A program made the translations under genes and the position numbers. Source: Carpediemonas membranifera (lineage: Eukaryota > Fornicata). From it: DNA of 64,000 nt. Shown piece by piece: positions 29,269 through 39,389 of the stretch; position 1 is the stretch's first letter; the number at the start of each line of letters is the position of its first letter. The notes under the pieces were generated by a model. It saw only the letters and a list, made by a program, of their open reading frames with translations, had not been told where the DNA came from and made no database searches. The stretch is from the NCBI GenBank assembly GCA_019828565.1, contig JAHDYR010000007.1, forward strand, positions 372,001 to 436,000, written 5' to 3'.

Positions 29269-29841
29269 TCACCTCTGGGCAGCCAGCGCCGCCTTCTTCT
29301 TGGCCTTGTCGTTCGCCGCCCTGAGTGCGATCTCGGACCTCCATTCGGCATGGTCGGCCTTCTGAAGGAAAGCCTGTTGCTGCAGGAAACCTCCCTCGAG
29401 CGCCTTCTCAAGATCCTTCTCCTTGCCTGCCTTCTTCTTGTACTCGGCCCAGGCCTTCTTGGAGGCCTCTGTGACGGTCTCTTCGCGCTTGGCGGCGAAG
29501 GACGACGTGCCCCCGCTTCGGAACTTCCGCATGAGGGCAGCAATATTGGGCTTCTCGCGCTTATCTATAGTGCCACTTGTAGATTTGGGGGTCTTCTTAC
29601 GCATTGAGACGGTTTCACGGGCCTCGCGCTTTTCCTTCAGACGCATAGAAGCAACTTTCGTGCCCTTCTTCGCTGTCTCATCATCCTCATCTACATTCGC
29701 CTCCATATCGATATCAAGGTCCTCTTCGGGCGAAGGGGCATAGTCTTCGTCCTCCGAGCTATCATAGTCGAGCTCTGCCGCTGACATCGTCGTCTCCATC
29801 TTTTTTCCGACATCGCGAGCGAGTGGCCACGCGCCATCCAT
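29269..29841 (-). CDS. BCNT/CFDP1 (SWC5-like) chromatin protein
   Basis: A 190-residue protein. Residues 15-60 are strongly acidic (LDYDSSEDEDYAPSPEED), which in SWC5 contacts histones. A basic Lys/Arg linker follows. The C-terminal 60 residues carry the BCNT signature: KKAWAEYKKKAGKEKDLEKA, GFLQQQAFLQKADHAEWRSE. SWC5 is a subunit of the SWR1 remodeller that exchanges H2A for H2A.Z. This, together with the YEATS protein at 41972, suggests a SWR1/NuA4-like complex in the organism (inference). The likely start is METTMSAAELDYD, 14 residues into the longest frame. Confidence 0.8.
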   Translation of the reverse strand: MDGAWPLARDVGKKMETTMSAAELDYDSSEDEDYAPSPEEDLDIDMEANVDEDDETAKKGTKVASMRLKEKREARETVSMRKKTPKSTSGTIDKREKPNIAALMRKFRSGGTSSFAAKREETVTEASKKAWAEYKKKAGKEKDLEKALEGGFLQQQAFLQKADHAEWRSEIALRAANDKAKKKAALAAQR

Positions 29842-29947
29842 CTATGGGGGGCACTGATCTACAGTCGCCCAGCCTCTTGCCTGCACTGTCTGTTAAAATT
29901 GAGAACGCACTTTAGGCCGAAAAATCTCGCAGTAACAACGAACACGA

Positions 29948-32461
29948 ATGAGCGCAGTTCCTGAGCGTCCAATCTCACTGCTAGACAGTGTTATGTATAC
30001 ATTCACCGATAGGATCTGCGCCAACGATTACGACCGCCAAATTGCGGCGTTAACGCGGTACTTAGGCACATTCGATCCGCAGATTGGCTGCTTGCACATA
30101 CGCGAACTTGATGGCTTGTGTAACATCATCGGCTGTGTTTGCAAGCAGATCGAACGCATCAAAACAGACAATGATGCCCCAGCGAGCATCAGCGACGCTT
30201 TCGAGAGCTTTGTGAAGGATCTCTTCGGCATAGCCACCCGGCCATACCAGAAGGCGGCCAGCACGGACGGCATCATCTACTTCAAGCAGATCACCCACCT
30301 CTTCGACGCGCTGACCTCGCTCGTCTGCGCGGCCCCGACTGTGAGCAGCAACACAGTCTTCTCGAGTATGATCACAGCGATATCCAAGTGGCCTGACGCC
30401 CAGGGGTCGCACCCCTTCGTCACACGCAGCGAGGCGATCCAGGCCCTGTGCGCCTCCCCCAACGCGGTCATTGCCCTCCTGAACAGCCTCGACTCGGTAT
30501 TCGAGGGCAAGCTCACTGCCACGTTCCGCAACCACGAGGACGACGAGCAGGAGTCAGACTCCTCTGACGAGGATGAGGACGACATGATGTTCAAGCAGCG
30601 GGGCCGGGAGCCCTTCCTGCACCCCTCGGTCACGCCCCTCACTGCTGAGGGGGAGAGCACGTGCCTGCTGGCCTTGGAGGCTCTCAACGCCATCATTGAG
30701 ACTGCACCGCACGCCACGGCGATTGTGCTGGAGAGCAACGCCAACGTCGTCGTCCACTGCATCCAGATACGGGACGACACGCCCCTCGCCATCGCCGCGC
30801 ACCATCTGCTCGCCCGCATGGTCGGCCTGGCCGTGGCCGAGGACGCGCGCATCGACGACTTCCTCGACGTCAACCAACTCGTCGAGACTCTGGCCGGCAT
30901 CCTCGCCTGGCTGACGGGGACGGGGTACAGGGCGCAGGACCTGTCGTTCAGGAACGCCATCATCCGCACGCTGCACACCCTGGCCCAGCTGCCCCACGTC
31001 ACGCCCCTGCTCACGAGGCGGGACTCGGCTGTCGCTGCCCTCGTGCTGGGCATGCCTGGTCTGGCCCGCACCAACGCCCCCCACCTCCCGCCCAGACCCA
31101 GGTTCGCGGCAGCCCAGCTGTCGCCCGGTGTGGCGAACCACACGGGCTTTATGGGTGTGCTCCGTCTCGTCACGGCCCTGACGGTACACGACGAGGCATT
31201 CGTCCCCGACGCCTTGGACGCCGGCATTGTCGGCCTGCTGCTCGACATCGTCTCGTTCCGCGCGGACCTGCCATTCAAGTGGTCCCGGGTGCTGTACGGG
31301 ACGGCTAGGATCGTTGCCCTCGAGTGCATCGCCCAAATCATCGCCATCCCCGCCGTGTCGGACCAGGTGCTCGCCCAGGACGGCGTCCGTGTTATCCTTG
31401 GCCTCTTCGCCAACAGCGTCAACACGCCCACTGCTACGGCGGCGCTAAACTGCGTCGTGACTTCCCCCCAGTCGCTGTGCCACGAGTTCGTGCGGGCTGG
31501 TGGCATTTCCGCGCTCACCAAGGCGGCCCAGGACCCCGAGTTGGCTGGGCCCGTCGCGTCGTCTGCCCTGGCGGCGTGTGGGATCATCTCGGGCGCCATC
31601 CCACCAGAAGACCCCGAGGCGGTGGAGGCCCGCGAGCAGCTTTGCGGTCACATACCGGCTACTGCGATCGACGGTCTGCTCACTGCGCCGCCCGCTGAGG
31701 CCGCGGGCACCCTGCTCGCCGTGGCCGGTGCGATTGAGCCCACCTCTGGCCGAGTGGGCGCCGACCTCATCAGCGGGCCCCTGCTGACCAACATGCTGGA
31801 GGTCCTCGAGTCCGGCCAGAGCTCACTGCGGCCCCTCGTGCTTTCAGTGCTGGCTGACATGGCCGCCGACCCCACGGTAGCCGGCCACCTCGCGATGCTG
31901 CGGACCATCCGCATCCTGGCCGACCTGGCCATCAAGGAGGACGAGATCTGCAACGCGGTGGACACTGAGGGCAACACGCTGGACCCTGCCCGGCCCCTCG
32001 GCGTGAGGGAGGCTGTGGGGCCAGTCGACCCCATGCAGCCAGAGCCAGTCGACCTCAGGCTGCAGCTGCACGTGCTCCTGGACACCCTGGAGAGCAATGG
32101 GGCCGTGGCGCATGGGGTGAGCAAGCGGCAGGCGGTTGCCCTGCACAGGCTCAGGCAGTACCCCCACCTGCGGGCTATCGAGATCAGGGAGGCGAACAGG
32201 GCCGGACTTGAGGCCATCGGGGTCAGGCCGACCACACCTGACAGGGAGTTCGCGACCGCAGCGGCGGACAGGGCGGCGACTGTCGTCAGTGACCTCCGCG
32301 AGGCATGCGAGACAACGAAAGCCCAGTATGAGGCTGAGGAGCAGCGCCAGGAGACAGATTTCTACCAGGGCATCATCGACAGCTTCGAGCAGACAGCAGA
32401 GGCGCTTCGGCACAAGGTAACTCCGACACACCGGCCTGTCGCGACAGTGGTGGCTCCCTAG
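29948..32461 (+). CDS. ARM/HEAT-type helical repeat protein (837 aa)
   Basis: The protein is mostly helix-turn-helix repeats (for example LLALEALNAIIETAPHATAI, LTKAAQDPELAGPVASSALA, VLSVLADMAADPTVAGHLAM), as in armadillo or HEAT solenoids. An acidic insert (EDDEQESDSSDEDEDDMM) sits near residues 198-216. The C-terminus is charged and coiled. No family was identified. It is likely a scaffold or adaptor. A TAAA motif follows the TAG by about 18 nt. Confidence 0.65.
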   Translation: MSAVPERPISLLDSVMYTFTDRICANDYDRQIAALTRYLGTFDPQIGCLHIRELDGLCNIIGCVCKQIERIKTDNDAPASISDAFESFVKDLFGIATRPYQKAASTDGIIYFKQITHLFDALTSLVCAAPTVSSNTVFSSMITAISKWPDAQGSHPFVTRSEAIQALCASPNAVIALLNSLDSVFEGKLTATFRNHEDDEQESDSSDEDEDDMMFKQRGREPFLHPSVTPLTAEGESTCLLALEALNAIIETAPHATAIVLESNANVVVHCIQIRDDTPLAIAAHHLLARMVGLAVAEDARIDDFLDVNQLVETLAGILAWLTGTGYRAQDLSFRNAIIRTLHTLAQLPHVTPLLTRRDSAVAALVLGMPGLARTNAPHLPPRPRFAAAQLSPGVANHTGFMGVLRLVTALTVHDEAFVPDALDAGIVGLLLDIVSFRADLPFKWSRVLYGTARIVALECIAQIIAIPAVSDQVLAQDGVRVILGLFANSVNTPTATAALNCVVTSPQSLCHEFVRAGGISALTKAAQDPELAGPVASSALAACGIISGAIPPEDPEAVEAREQLCGHIPATAIDGLLTAPPAEAAGTLLAVAGAIEPTSGRVGADLISGPLLTNMLEVLESGQSSLRPLVLSVLADMAADPTVAGHLAMLRTIRILADLAIKEDEICNAVDTEGNTLDPARPLGVREAVGPVDPMQPEPVDLRLQLHVLLDTLESNGAVAHGVSKRQAVALHRLRQYPHLRAIEIREANRAGLEAIGVRPTTPDREFATAAADRAATVVSDLREACETTKAQYEAEEQRQETDFYQGIIDSFEQTAEALRHKVTPTHRPVATVVAP

Positions 32462-32570
32462 AGATGTATTTATGATTACTCGATAAAGATCACCGTGTGG
32501 CTGGGCTGGGGCGAGTCCCTGTACTGTGATTGACTCGCGTCGGGTCATCAATTCGGTGACACTTAGAACG

Positions 32571-35117
32571 ATGATCCAAGAATTGGAAGCAAAGCTTCAG
32601 GACATCGAAACAACATGGTTCCTACTTTCTGATGAGGAATTGAAGACTATTAAGGCGGCCACGCAGTCAGATGACAAGCAGCTCGCCGAGATCGCTGCTC
32701 ATGTCCTCTCAATCGTCGCCTACTTCAACAGCAACATCGATGAGGCAGTCGAATACGCTGTTATTGCCTTCTCACGCCTCTTCGCCGTCCATGGCGGCAT
32801 CGAGCACGGCATCCTCAGTGCAGTGATCACCAAGTACCTCGCTACCCGCGACGCCGCCCTGCAGCCCGTGTTCGACCGCATGTTCGCCGACTCCATCGTC
32901 CACGAGTCTCAGTGGTTCAGCAGCCTCGGCATGGCGATCGAAGTCGGCCGCGTCGACCTGATCACCACCGTCCTCGACCGGATGCAGCCCGACAGAGCCA
33001 TCGCAGCCCTCAAGTTCGCCACCGAGCAGGCCCTAGCCGAGTCCGACCCCGAGCGCCGCGTTGTCCTCCTGCGCACGATCCACGGCGAGCTGTCGTCCCG
33101 GGCCCATGACACGACCGCTCGAGAGCGTCTCTCCGTCCTCATTCACCTCAGAGACCTCGAGAAGTACTGCGAGGAGCTATTGGAGTGCGCCATGACCGAC
33201 TCCCCGCTCGCACTCGCCATTGCGTACGACACGACCCAGCTGGTTGAGCCCTCCGTGCTCGAGGAGATGTCTGGCGTCTTCGAGGCGCTCGCCCTCTCCT
33301 GCCCTGACATGGCGATCGGCCCGGCCATCGTGGACGTCCTCAAGCCCGAGACGACCGAGGGGCTGGTGAAGAAGCACCTCTTCGTCGACCGGGCACACGT
33401 CGACCCGAACCTCGTGCCCCGCCTCTTCTCCTCCGTCCCCAGCAAGCGCAGTCTCTTCCAGACCGGCCTTGTTGTCGCCAACGCCCTCCAGTGCGGCCGT
33501 ACGGGCAACGATGGCTTCCTCCGGGAGAAGCTGGGCTGGCTGGCCAGCGTCAAGTTCAGAGCCCGGTTCGCGGCCATCGCGTCCCTCGGCGCCATCCACG
33601 CTGGCGACACGGCGCGGGGCATGGGCATCCTGAAGTCTCACCTGCCGGCCCTCGGGGAGACGTCGTTCGACCAGGACCGCGAGCACAACAGCGGCGGCGC
33701 CCTCGTCGCCCTCGGCATGGTCTACTTCCAGGCGCCCAACAACGACGTCCTTGACACCGTCATCGGCGTCATGGACTCGTGCGGCGGCAACACCACCGTC
33801 CTGCAGGGCGCGGTGACCGGGCTCGGCCTGATGATGATGGGGACGGCCGACACGACCCTCGTCGAGCGCATCAAGGACTACCTCAACCTCGGCGACGCGC
33901 TGCTCGGTGAGGCAGCGGGCATGGCTATCGGCCTGGTCATGATGGGCCACTTCGACGCCGACCTCGCACGGTGGATGGCGGACTTCATCGGCAACACCTC
34001 CCACACCCGCATCGCCCGCGCCCTGGCCCTCGCCCTCGGCCTGATGTCGTTCGACGCCCGGACCACGCCTGAGCCCGTCATCGCGGACCTGCTCGAATCC
34101 CCCCACGCCCTCGCCCGCGAGGCCGCCGCCTGGATGATTGGGCTGGCCCACGCCTGCACCGGCAACCTCGCCCAGACCCGGCGCCTGCTGCACATCACGG
34201 TGTCGGACAACAGCGACGACACCCGCCGGGCCGCCGTGACGGCCATGGCGTTCATCCTCACCCCCGACAACGTGGTCGACACGGTCTCGCCCCTCGCGCG
34301 GTCCTACAACTCACACACCAGGGCCGGGGCCGCGATGGTGCTCGGGCTGACCAAGGCGGGCACGGCGGACGATGAGGTGCTGAAGCTGCTCGCCGTGCTC
34401 GGGGCCGACAGCGCGGACCACGTCAGACAGGCCGCACTGGTCGCCCAGAGCATGGTGCTCATGCAGGCGCCCGAATCGAAGCTGACGGCCGACAGGGGCA
34501 TCAACAAGCTGCTCGACATCGCCAAGGACCGCTACGAGGAGCGCCTCACGCGGTACGGCGCCATCATCTCCTGCGGCATCATCAACGCCGGCGGATGTAA
34601 CGCGTCGTTCAGCCTCCAGCGGGAGAACGGCCGCCCGTCATCCCGCGGGTTCGCGGCGGCGATGCTCTTCGCCCAGTACCCAGACAACCACATGAACGCG
34701 ATGTTCCTGACGCTCGGCTACACACCCCGCATGGCCCTCCCCGTCACGGTCACCGGTGACGTGCCCGAGGGGACTCTCAGGGTCGACCTGCCGCCCGCTG
34801 CCGTCGCATACCCCAAGTTCGTCGAGCTGGAGGTCAAGAAGAAGCTCACCAAGCGGGTCAGGGCGACGCTGTCCGTTGCTAGGAACGAGGCTGGTGAGGA
34901 GGCTAAGGAGGAGGACGCCAAGCCCGAGGAGGAGGCCGACGTCGACATGACGGGCCCAGAACCGGACGCCAAGGAGTTCAAGGACAAGCTCCCCGCCCGC
35001 ATCCCCCCGCATGTTGCCGATGGGCAGTTCCACGTCGAGGTCGAGGGCTTCGAGGTCGTCCGCGGGCTGTCAAGCCACGGCTTCGTCGTCGTGAAGAAGC
35101 CCGACTTGCTCGAGTAA
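32571..35117 (+). CDS. RPN2: 26S proteasome regulatory subunit Rpn2/PSMD1
   Basis: About 848 residues from ATG 32571. N-terminal helical repeats (KLQDIETTWFLLSDEELKTI) precede the proteasome/cyclosome repeats: GAIHAGDTARGMGILKSHLP, GGALVALGMVYFQAPNNDVL, GAVTGLGLMMMGTADTTLV, GMAIGLVMMGHFDADLARWM, GAAMVLGLTKAGTADDEVL. The C-terminus has an acidic stretch and ends FEVVRGLSSHGFVVVKKPD, near the usual Rpn2 end. Rpn2 is the base scaffold that binds Rpn13 and positions the lid. The open frame extends to a GTG at 32526. A missing short 5' exon is possible, as TGACACTTAG precedes the ATG region. The stop reads GAGTAAAG. Confidence 0.9.
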   Translation: MIQELEAKLQDIETTWFLLSDEELKTIKAATQSDDKQLAEIAAHVLSIVAYFNSNIDEAVEYAVIAFSRLFAVHGGIEHGILSAVITKYLATRDAALQPVFDRMFADSIVHESQWFSSLGMAIEVGRVDLITTVLDRMQPDRAIAALKFATEQALAESDPERRVVLLRTIHGELSSRAHDTTARERLSVLIHLRDLEKYCEELLECAMTDSPLALAIAYDTTQLVEPSVLEEMSGVFEALALSCPDMAIGPAIVDVLKPETTEGLVKKHLFVDRAHVDPNLVPRLFSSVPSKRSLFQTGLVVANALQCGRTGNDGFLREKLGWLASVKFRARFAAIASLGAIHAGDTARGMGILKSHLPALGETSFDQDREHNSGGALVALGMVYFQAPNNDVLDTVIGVMDSCGGNTTVLQGAVTGLGLMMMGTADTTLVERIKDYLNLGDALLGEAAGMAIGLVMMGHFDADLARWMADFIGNTSHTRIARALALALGLMSFDARTTPEPVIADLLESPHALAREAAAWMIGLAHACTGNLAQTRRLLHITVSDNSDDTRRAAVTAMAFILTPDNVVDTVSPLARSYNSHTRAGAAMVLGLTKAGTADDEVLKLLAVLGADSADHVRQAALVAQSMVLMQAPESKLTADRGINKLLDIAKDRYEERLTRYGAIISCGIINAGGCNASFSLQRENGRPSSRGFAAAMLFAQYPDNHMNAMFLTLGYTPRMALPVTVTGDVPEGTLRVDLPPAAVAYPKFVELEVKKKLTKRVRATLSVARNEAGEEAKEEDAKPEEEADVDMTGPEPDAKEFKDKLPARIPPHVADGQFHVEVEGFEVVRGLSSHGFVVVKKPDLLE

Positions 35118-35243
35118 AGGATGGTGTTGCGTCTGTATATAGGATAGAGAGGATAGACCTCTATCAGTATCTCGATTGAGGTACTCGACGCGCGACACAG
35201 TCGTTGAGTCAGTGTCGCGTTACAGAAGCCCACTGGTTGATTA

Positions 35244-35444
35244 ATGTTCTTCACTAGCGCCATTACCGGTATTACTGTTGCTGGTCTATCTGCAATTGGT
35301 TTCACGACCAGCGGTGTTGCCGCTGGATCCGTCGCAGCCGCTATCCACGGTTCCATCGGCATTGTTGGTGCTGGTTCCTTCTTTGCCGCTCTCCAGGCGG
35401 TCGGAGCTACCGCTAGCCTTGCTCCTCTTCTCCTTCTCCTGTAA
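35244..35444 (+). CDS. Isg12/Ifi6-16 family-like small membrane protein
   Basis: A 66-residue, wholly hydrophobic protein rich in Gly, Ala and Ser. The segments LSAIGFTTSGVAAGSVAA and FFAALQAVGATASLAP match the family pattern GFT..GIAAGS.AA ... LQ..GA.G seen in interferon-inducible ISG12/IFI6 proteins. That family also has members in fungi and other eukaryotes without interferon. In animals such proteins sit in mitochondrial, ER or nuclear membranes. The role here is unknown. Confidence 0.6.
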   Translation: MFFTSAITGITVAGLSAIGFTTSGVAAGSVAAAIHGSIGIVGAGSFFAALQAVGATASLAPLLLLL

Positions 35445-36026
35445 AGATATCGGAATGCCGACATGGTGATGCCGTGTTATCTGCGGATTCCTGACACCGT
35501 CCCATCATTTCGCGGATGGACAACCGGCAAAACGGCACTGACTCCTTCCCTATGCCGGTTGCGTTTCATGCTGGACTGTACCTGCGGTACCGGAGAATCA
35601 CCGGGTATGTATACGCGTAAATCGGCAGTTTAATCCTCTGTCAGATATGAGGGTCAGGAGGCCTCGGCCAGCTCGAGCAGGAAGTAAAATGATGTGATCG
35701 AGCGGATATATGGGCAGAGTAGACCATGTTGACTCTTGTGGCCGATTTCCCCTTGAATTACTCAATCCAGCTTTTTTTATGCCACGAAAAAAGACACTCG
35801 GACGACTGGCTGCGTTTGTTCGGTTTTCGACTTCTGTGGCTGTATTGGTTCAAGCCTATTGCTCGCTTGAAGCTTAAAATGCGTCCTATAGCAATAACCA
35901 GCCTGATCACTGTCTGGGCGTCAAACCGTGCTTGCGGTTTCATAGCTGGTTGAGAGCTCCCTTTCTAACAATATCAATGCCCGATTTCTACAGTGCTAGG
36001 TAGTTAACGGATATTAGCTTTCTCTT
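35445..36026. other. AT-rich spacer
   Basis: Between the Isg12-like gene and a weak minus-strand small frame. A short + frame at 35726-35953 has no coding character. Confidence 0.4.
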
Positions 36027-36155
36027 TCATTGAAACCATGACCTCGGCGAGGGAGAGTTGGTGGTTGCCTCACTGAATGCGGTGAACACGGTGAAGAAGA
36101 GGGCCACGATCGCACTGAGACATACAGGTCCTTCCACATACCATCTGATTCTCAT
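36027..36155 (-). CDS. possible 42-residue single-TM protein
   Basis: From ATG 36155 the frame reads MRIRWYVEGP, then a TM helix (VCLSAIVALFFTVFTAFSEA), and ends TTNSPSPRSWFQ. The frame is open further upstream (to 36395) with Cys/His-rich sequence, so a longer protein is possible. The evidence is only the hydrophobic segment and similarity of design to other small TM genes in the window. Confidence 0.3.
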   Translation of the reverse strand: MRIRWYVEGPVCLSAIVALFFTVFTAFSEATTNSPSPRSWFQ

Positions 36156-36526
36156 TGTCCCGTGACAAATTTCATGACACATTTCATCTGGTGCCCACTC
36201 TGTAGATGTCCAGCTTCGTTCGCATACTTCAAGGCAGGGGCTGTGCTGATCCCGACAATCAGTCCCACCTCCGCCATGCCACATCACTTCCGCGGCAGTT
36301 ACATGAACATAAACCGCAGCCAGATTCCATATCATTGCCCGCAAAATCGCCTTCACCATGGCTGATGCCTCATGTCCGCTACCCTCCTGGTGCATGACAA
36401 GTGGAGCGTCAAGCTGGGACTGTTCAGCCCCCTGGAGCTTCTGCCAGTCGAGCTGTCGGCCTGAGCCAGCTGTTTACATGAGATAAAACGTAAACCATAA
36501 ACGGATCACACAGAAAGAACAAGAAC
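36156..36526. other. intergenic spacer
   Basis: Apart from the upstream extension of the minus frame described at 36027-36155, nothing was recognised. TAAACGG occurs just before the tiny gene that follows. Confidence 0.35.
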
Positions 36527-36673
36527 ATGGGTCAGGGTAGTTCGAATACTTCTTCTGGTGCTGATAACTTCGTCGACAGCGGTAACGGTGTTTCATGCTG
36601 CGGCATTGACGACGGCACCAAGATCCTCGACGGCGTCGATAACAAGCTTACCATCGCCATTGGCCACTTCTAA
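36527..36673 (+). CDS. 48-residue MGQGSS... protein ending GHF, candidate N-myristoylated
   Basis: The frame starts MGQGSSNTSSGAD, where Gly-2 with Ser-5 and Ser-6 is a strong N-myristoylation context, and contains a central Cys pair (SCCGIDDG). It ends KLTIAIGHF, with stop TAAACGG. Size and both termini resemble the MGN...SGEF proteins at 14670 and 15037. Function unknown. Confidence 0.5.
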   Translation: MGQGSSNTSSGADNFVDSGNGVSCCGIDDGTKILDGVDNKLTIAIGHF

Positions 36674-37072
36674 ACGGCGTGAGCAAGCATAAACGGACTA
36701 ATGCTATAGTTGATGAGCTTGTAGTTGAAATGCGCAATGTCGTCAAGGCACTTGCACAAATTGATCTGTCCCCAACTGGTGGACGGAATTCGCGGGGGGC
36801 GATATCAGATGCTGACCCCAAAAGAAGCGCCAGAAGTGACCGGGGCGAGACAATGCATAGTTGCCCGGACCTTTTGGTTTCATTGTTCCGACGACATGTG
36901 GTGGAATACCACCCCGCCGCCGTGCCTGCGTCGCTCGCGGGCAGCGGCTGGCCGAGACACCAACCAGCATTTCCACCACGCCACACCACGCCACATGTGC
37001 TGATCTGATCATGATTCACTCAACTTGCATTCAGCTACGAGCATGTCATGATGGATTCGCCCAGCTGGCCCA
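36674..37072. other. intergenic spacer
   Basis: 5' flank of the histidine kinase gene. Open frames on both strands overlap one another and lack coding character. Confidence 0.4.
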
Positions 37073-39346
37073 ATGTCGCACGACATGGAAGACCTGCCGG
37101 CATTAAGCCCAATACCGCCAATCAAACCTCGAGAGCACCGGTTACCGAGCGTCCACTCCTTGAGCGGCAACTGGGAGCCCTGCGGCAAGGTTGTTCAGCC
37201 GCTTAAGGATCTGAGGGGCGATATGGACCCATTTCCGTCCATTGATGAGGTGGAATTCACCGATATATTCGAGCTAAGCCTCCTCCAGGACGTCCAAGAC
37301 TGTCTCAGCGAAGCGCTCACGATTACCACCCAAATTGTCACACCCGGCGGCAAGCCCATCACCAGCGTCTCGAATGCCAGCGACATGTGCAAGATTCTCT
37401 GGTCCAAGCGCCAGGCGACCCCCGAGTACAACCCCGAGGAGGACTTCGGCGCCTGGCTCTTCAAGCAGTGCGCCCTATCCGGCCTGCTCGTCGCCTCGAC
37501 CACCGTCCGTCTCTCGAAGCGTGTCATTGCCCGCTGGAACATAGGCCACGTCCGGTCTCCCGGCATGGGCATGCCCGCCTCCGTCCGAGACTTTGTCGTG
37601 AGTCAAGGGCTGCAGGGTGATGAGATGGCCGAGATGTGGTCGCAGATACCACAGATGACGTCGGCTCAGTTCTCGGATAAGGTCAGCTTTGTGCGTCTCT
37701 TCGCACTTCAGATGTCAAACTTGGCGTACAAGTCCTTCCGCGCGAACCAATACGCTGTCGAGCTGAAGCAGAAGAACCGTCTCCTGAAAGAGCGGGCCGT
37801 ATTCCTCGAGGCACTCTTCCAGGAGCGGGGGGAAGACCTCATTGCCGCGAACCGCCAGCTGAAAGACTCCCTCCAGACCCGCCGCCTGTTCCTCAGCCGG
37901 GTGAGCCACGACATGCGGAGTCCGCTGCTCGGCGTGGTCGGGACGGCCCAGCTGTTGAAGGAGGACTCCCGCACGAACTTCATGTCCGACGAGGAGCGGG
38001 CGTCGAGCCTAAGCATCATGGGGTCGTCGTGCGAGATGCTGCTCGGGTTCGTCGATAATCTGCTCGATTTCACGAAACTCGAGCTGGAAGAGGAGACGCG
38101 CACGGGGTTCATACTCGACGAGAAGGCGGTCGACCTCGGGTCGTTCGCCCGGAGCGTGGTCAGTCTCTTCCACGGCATGGTGACCCAGAAACAGCTCCAT
38201 GTGCAGGTCAGGGTGTCTGATAGAGTTCCCAAGGCGGTCGTGGTCGATCCGCTGAGGGTTGCCCAGCTTATCAGTAACTTTGCTGGAAACTCTATCAAAT
38301 TCACTCCTGTTGGGGGCAGCATCGAGGTGGCGATTGATCGGTTAGAGCCAGACACTCTTCCAGCTGACCTGCCTGACACGTCATACGCCGTCGTCGCCTA
38401 CAAGAGCCACGCCCGGCAGCAGACGATGACGTGTGTCCTCGGGCTATCTGACAGCTGTTACCTGCACAGCAGGACGACCATGTTTGAACGGGAGGAAATA
38501 ATCAAACAGCTCCCCCGGCCTGAGCCCGGCAAGGTGCTCATCAGCGTCGTCTTTACGGACACGGGGCTGGGGGTCGAGCGGTCGCAGCTCTACACCATCT
38601 TCAGTGCATTCTCCCAGGAAAAGGTCAGCACGCTTAGGAAGTTCGGTGGGTCGGGACTGGGACTGTCTATGTGCCGGTCGGTGTGCGTCGACATGTACGG
38701 CGGCATCATCATCGCAGCCAACAGGCCCACGGGCGGCGCGTTGTTCGCAGCCTTCCTGCCCTTGCAGGTCACAGAGGAGGCGACATTTGATCCTTTCAAA
38801 TCGATGTCCGCCGTCCACCCCGTCTTCAAGCGGAGGGGCGTGACGTACCACTCGACACGACCGCACACCCAGGGCAAGCCGCCCAGGCCGCCAAAGGCCG
38901 AGAGAACGGCGAGGCCAGCGTCAGTGGACCCGAATGAGATCAGGATCCTGGTGGTTGATGATCTCGAGGTGAACCGCATCATAGTGGGGAGACTTCTGAA
39001 GCTCGCACTGGGAAAGACGGGTCGACCCTTCAACATCTCATATGCCAGCGACGGTACTGAGTGCCTCGCCCTCACTGAGACCAACACGTACGATGTGGTC
39101 CTGCTCGATCTTCAGATGCCCGACATGAGCGGGAACGAGGTGGTTCAGCGCATCAGGGAGCGTGAGAACGCCGTGCTCGGAGCCTCTAGACACCAGGTGG
39201 TCCTCGCCCTCAGCGGCAGCGACGCGCATGTGATGGCAGCCCTGGTCTCGGACGGCGGGTTCGACGGCTTCCTGACCAAGCCGTTCAAGCAGACGGAGCT
39301 GACCGCCATTCTTAGCCGATACTGCGCTCTTCGTGACCAGCCATAG
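37073..39346 (+). CDS. Soluble hybrid histidine kinase
   Basis: A 757-residue protein with no TM helix. An N-terminal sensor region of about 220 residues has no recognised fold and is followed by a coiled coil (FLEALFQERGEDLIAANRQL). The HisKA domain has FLSRVSHDMRSPLLGVVGTA with the phospho-accepting His near residue 280. HATPase boxes are N (LISNFAGNSIKFTPVGG), G1 (VFTDTGLGVE) and G2 (FGGSGLGLSMCRSV). A C-terminal receiver domain starts IRILVVDDLEVNRIIVGRLL. Its phospho-Asp is in YDVVLLDLQMPDMSGNEV (about residue 677) and its Lys in FLTKPFKQTEL. It should autophosphorylate and pass phosphate His to Asp; the stimulus is unknown. Confidence 0.9.
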   Translation: MSHDMEDLPALSPIPPIKPREHRLPSVHSLSGNWEPCGKVVQPLKDLRGDMDPFPSIDEVEFTDIFELSLLQDVQDCLSEALTITTQIVTPGGKPITSVSNASDMCKILWSKRQATPEYNPEEDFGAWLFKQCALSGLLVASTTVRLSKRVIARWNIGHVRSPGMGMPASVRDFVVSQGLQGDEMAEMWSQIPQMTSAQFSDKVSFVRLFALQMSNLAYKSFRANQYAVELKQKNRLLKERAVFLEALFQERGEDLIAANRQLKDSLQTRRLFLSRVSHDMRSPLLGVVGTAQLLKEDSRTNFMSDEERASSLSIMGSSCEMLLGFVDNLLDFTKLELEEETRTGFILDEKAVDLGSFARSVVSLFHGMVTQKQLHVQVRVSDRVPKAVVVDPLRVAQLISNFAGNSIKFTPVGGSIEVAIDRLEPDTLPADLPDTSYAVVAYKSHARQQTMTCVLGLSDSCYLHSRTTMFEREEIIKQLPRPEPGKVLISVVFTDTGLGVERSQLYTIFSAFSQEKVSTLRKFGGSGLGLSMCRSVCVDMYGGIIIAANRPTGGALFAAFLPLQVTEEATFDPFKSMSAVHPVFKRRGVTYHSTRPHTQGKPPRPPKAERTARPASVDPNEIRILVVDDLEVNRIIVGRLLKLALGKTGRPFNISYASDGTECLALTETNTYDVVLLDLQMPDMSGNEVVQRIRERENAVLGASRHQVVLALSGSDAHVMAALVSDGGFDGFLTKPFKQTELTAILSRYCALRDQP

Positions 39347-39389
39347 CCGTCTCTTGCCGCCATCCTCGCCCCTTTACTACTAAACAGTG

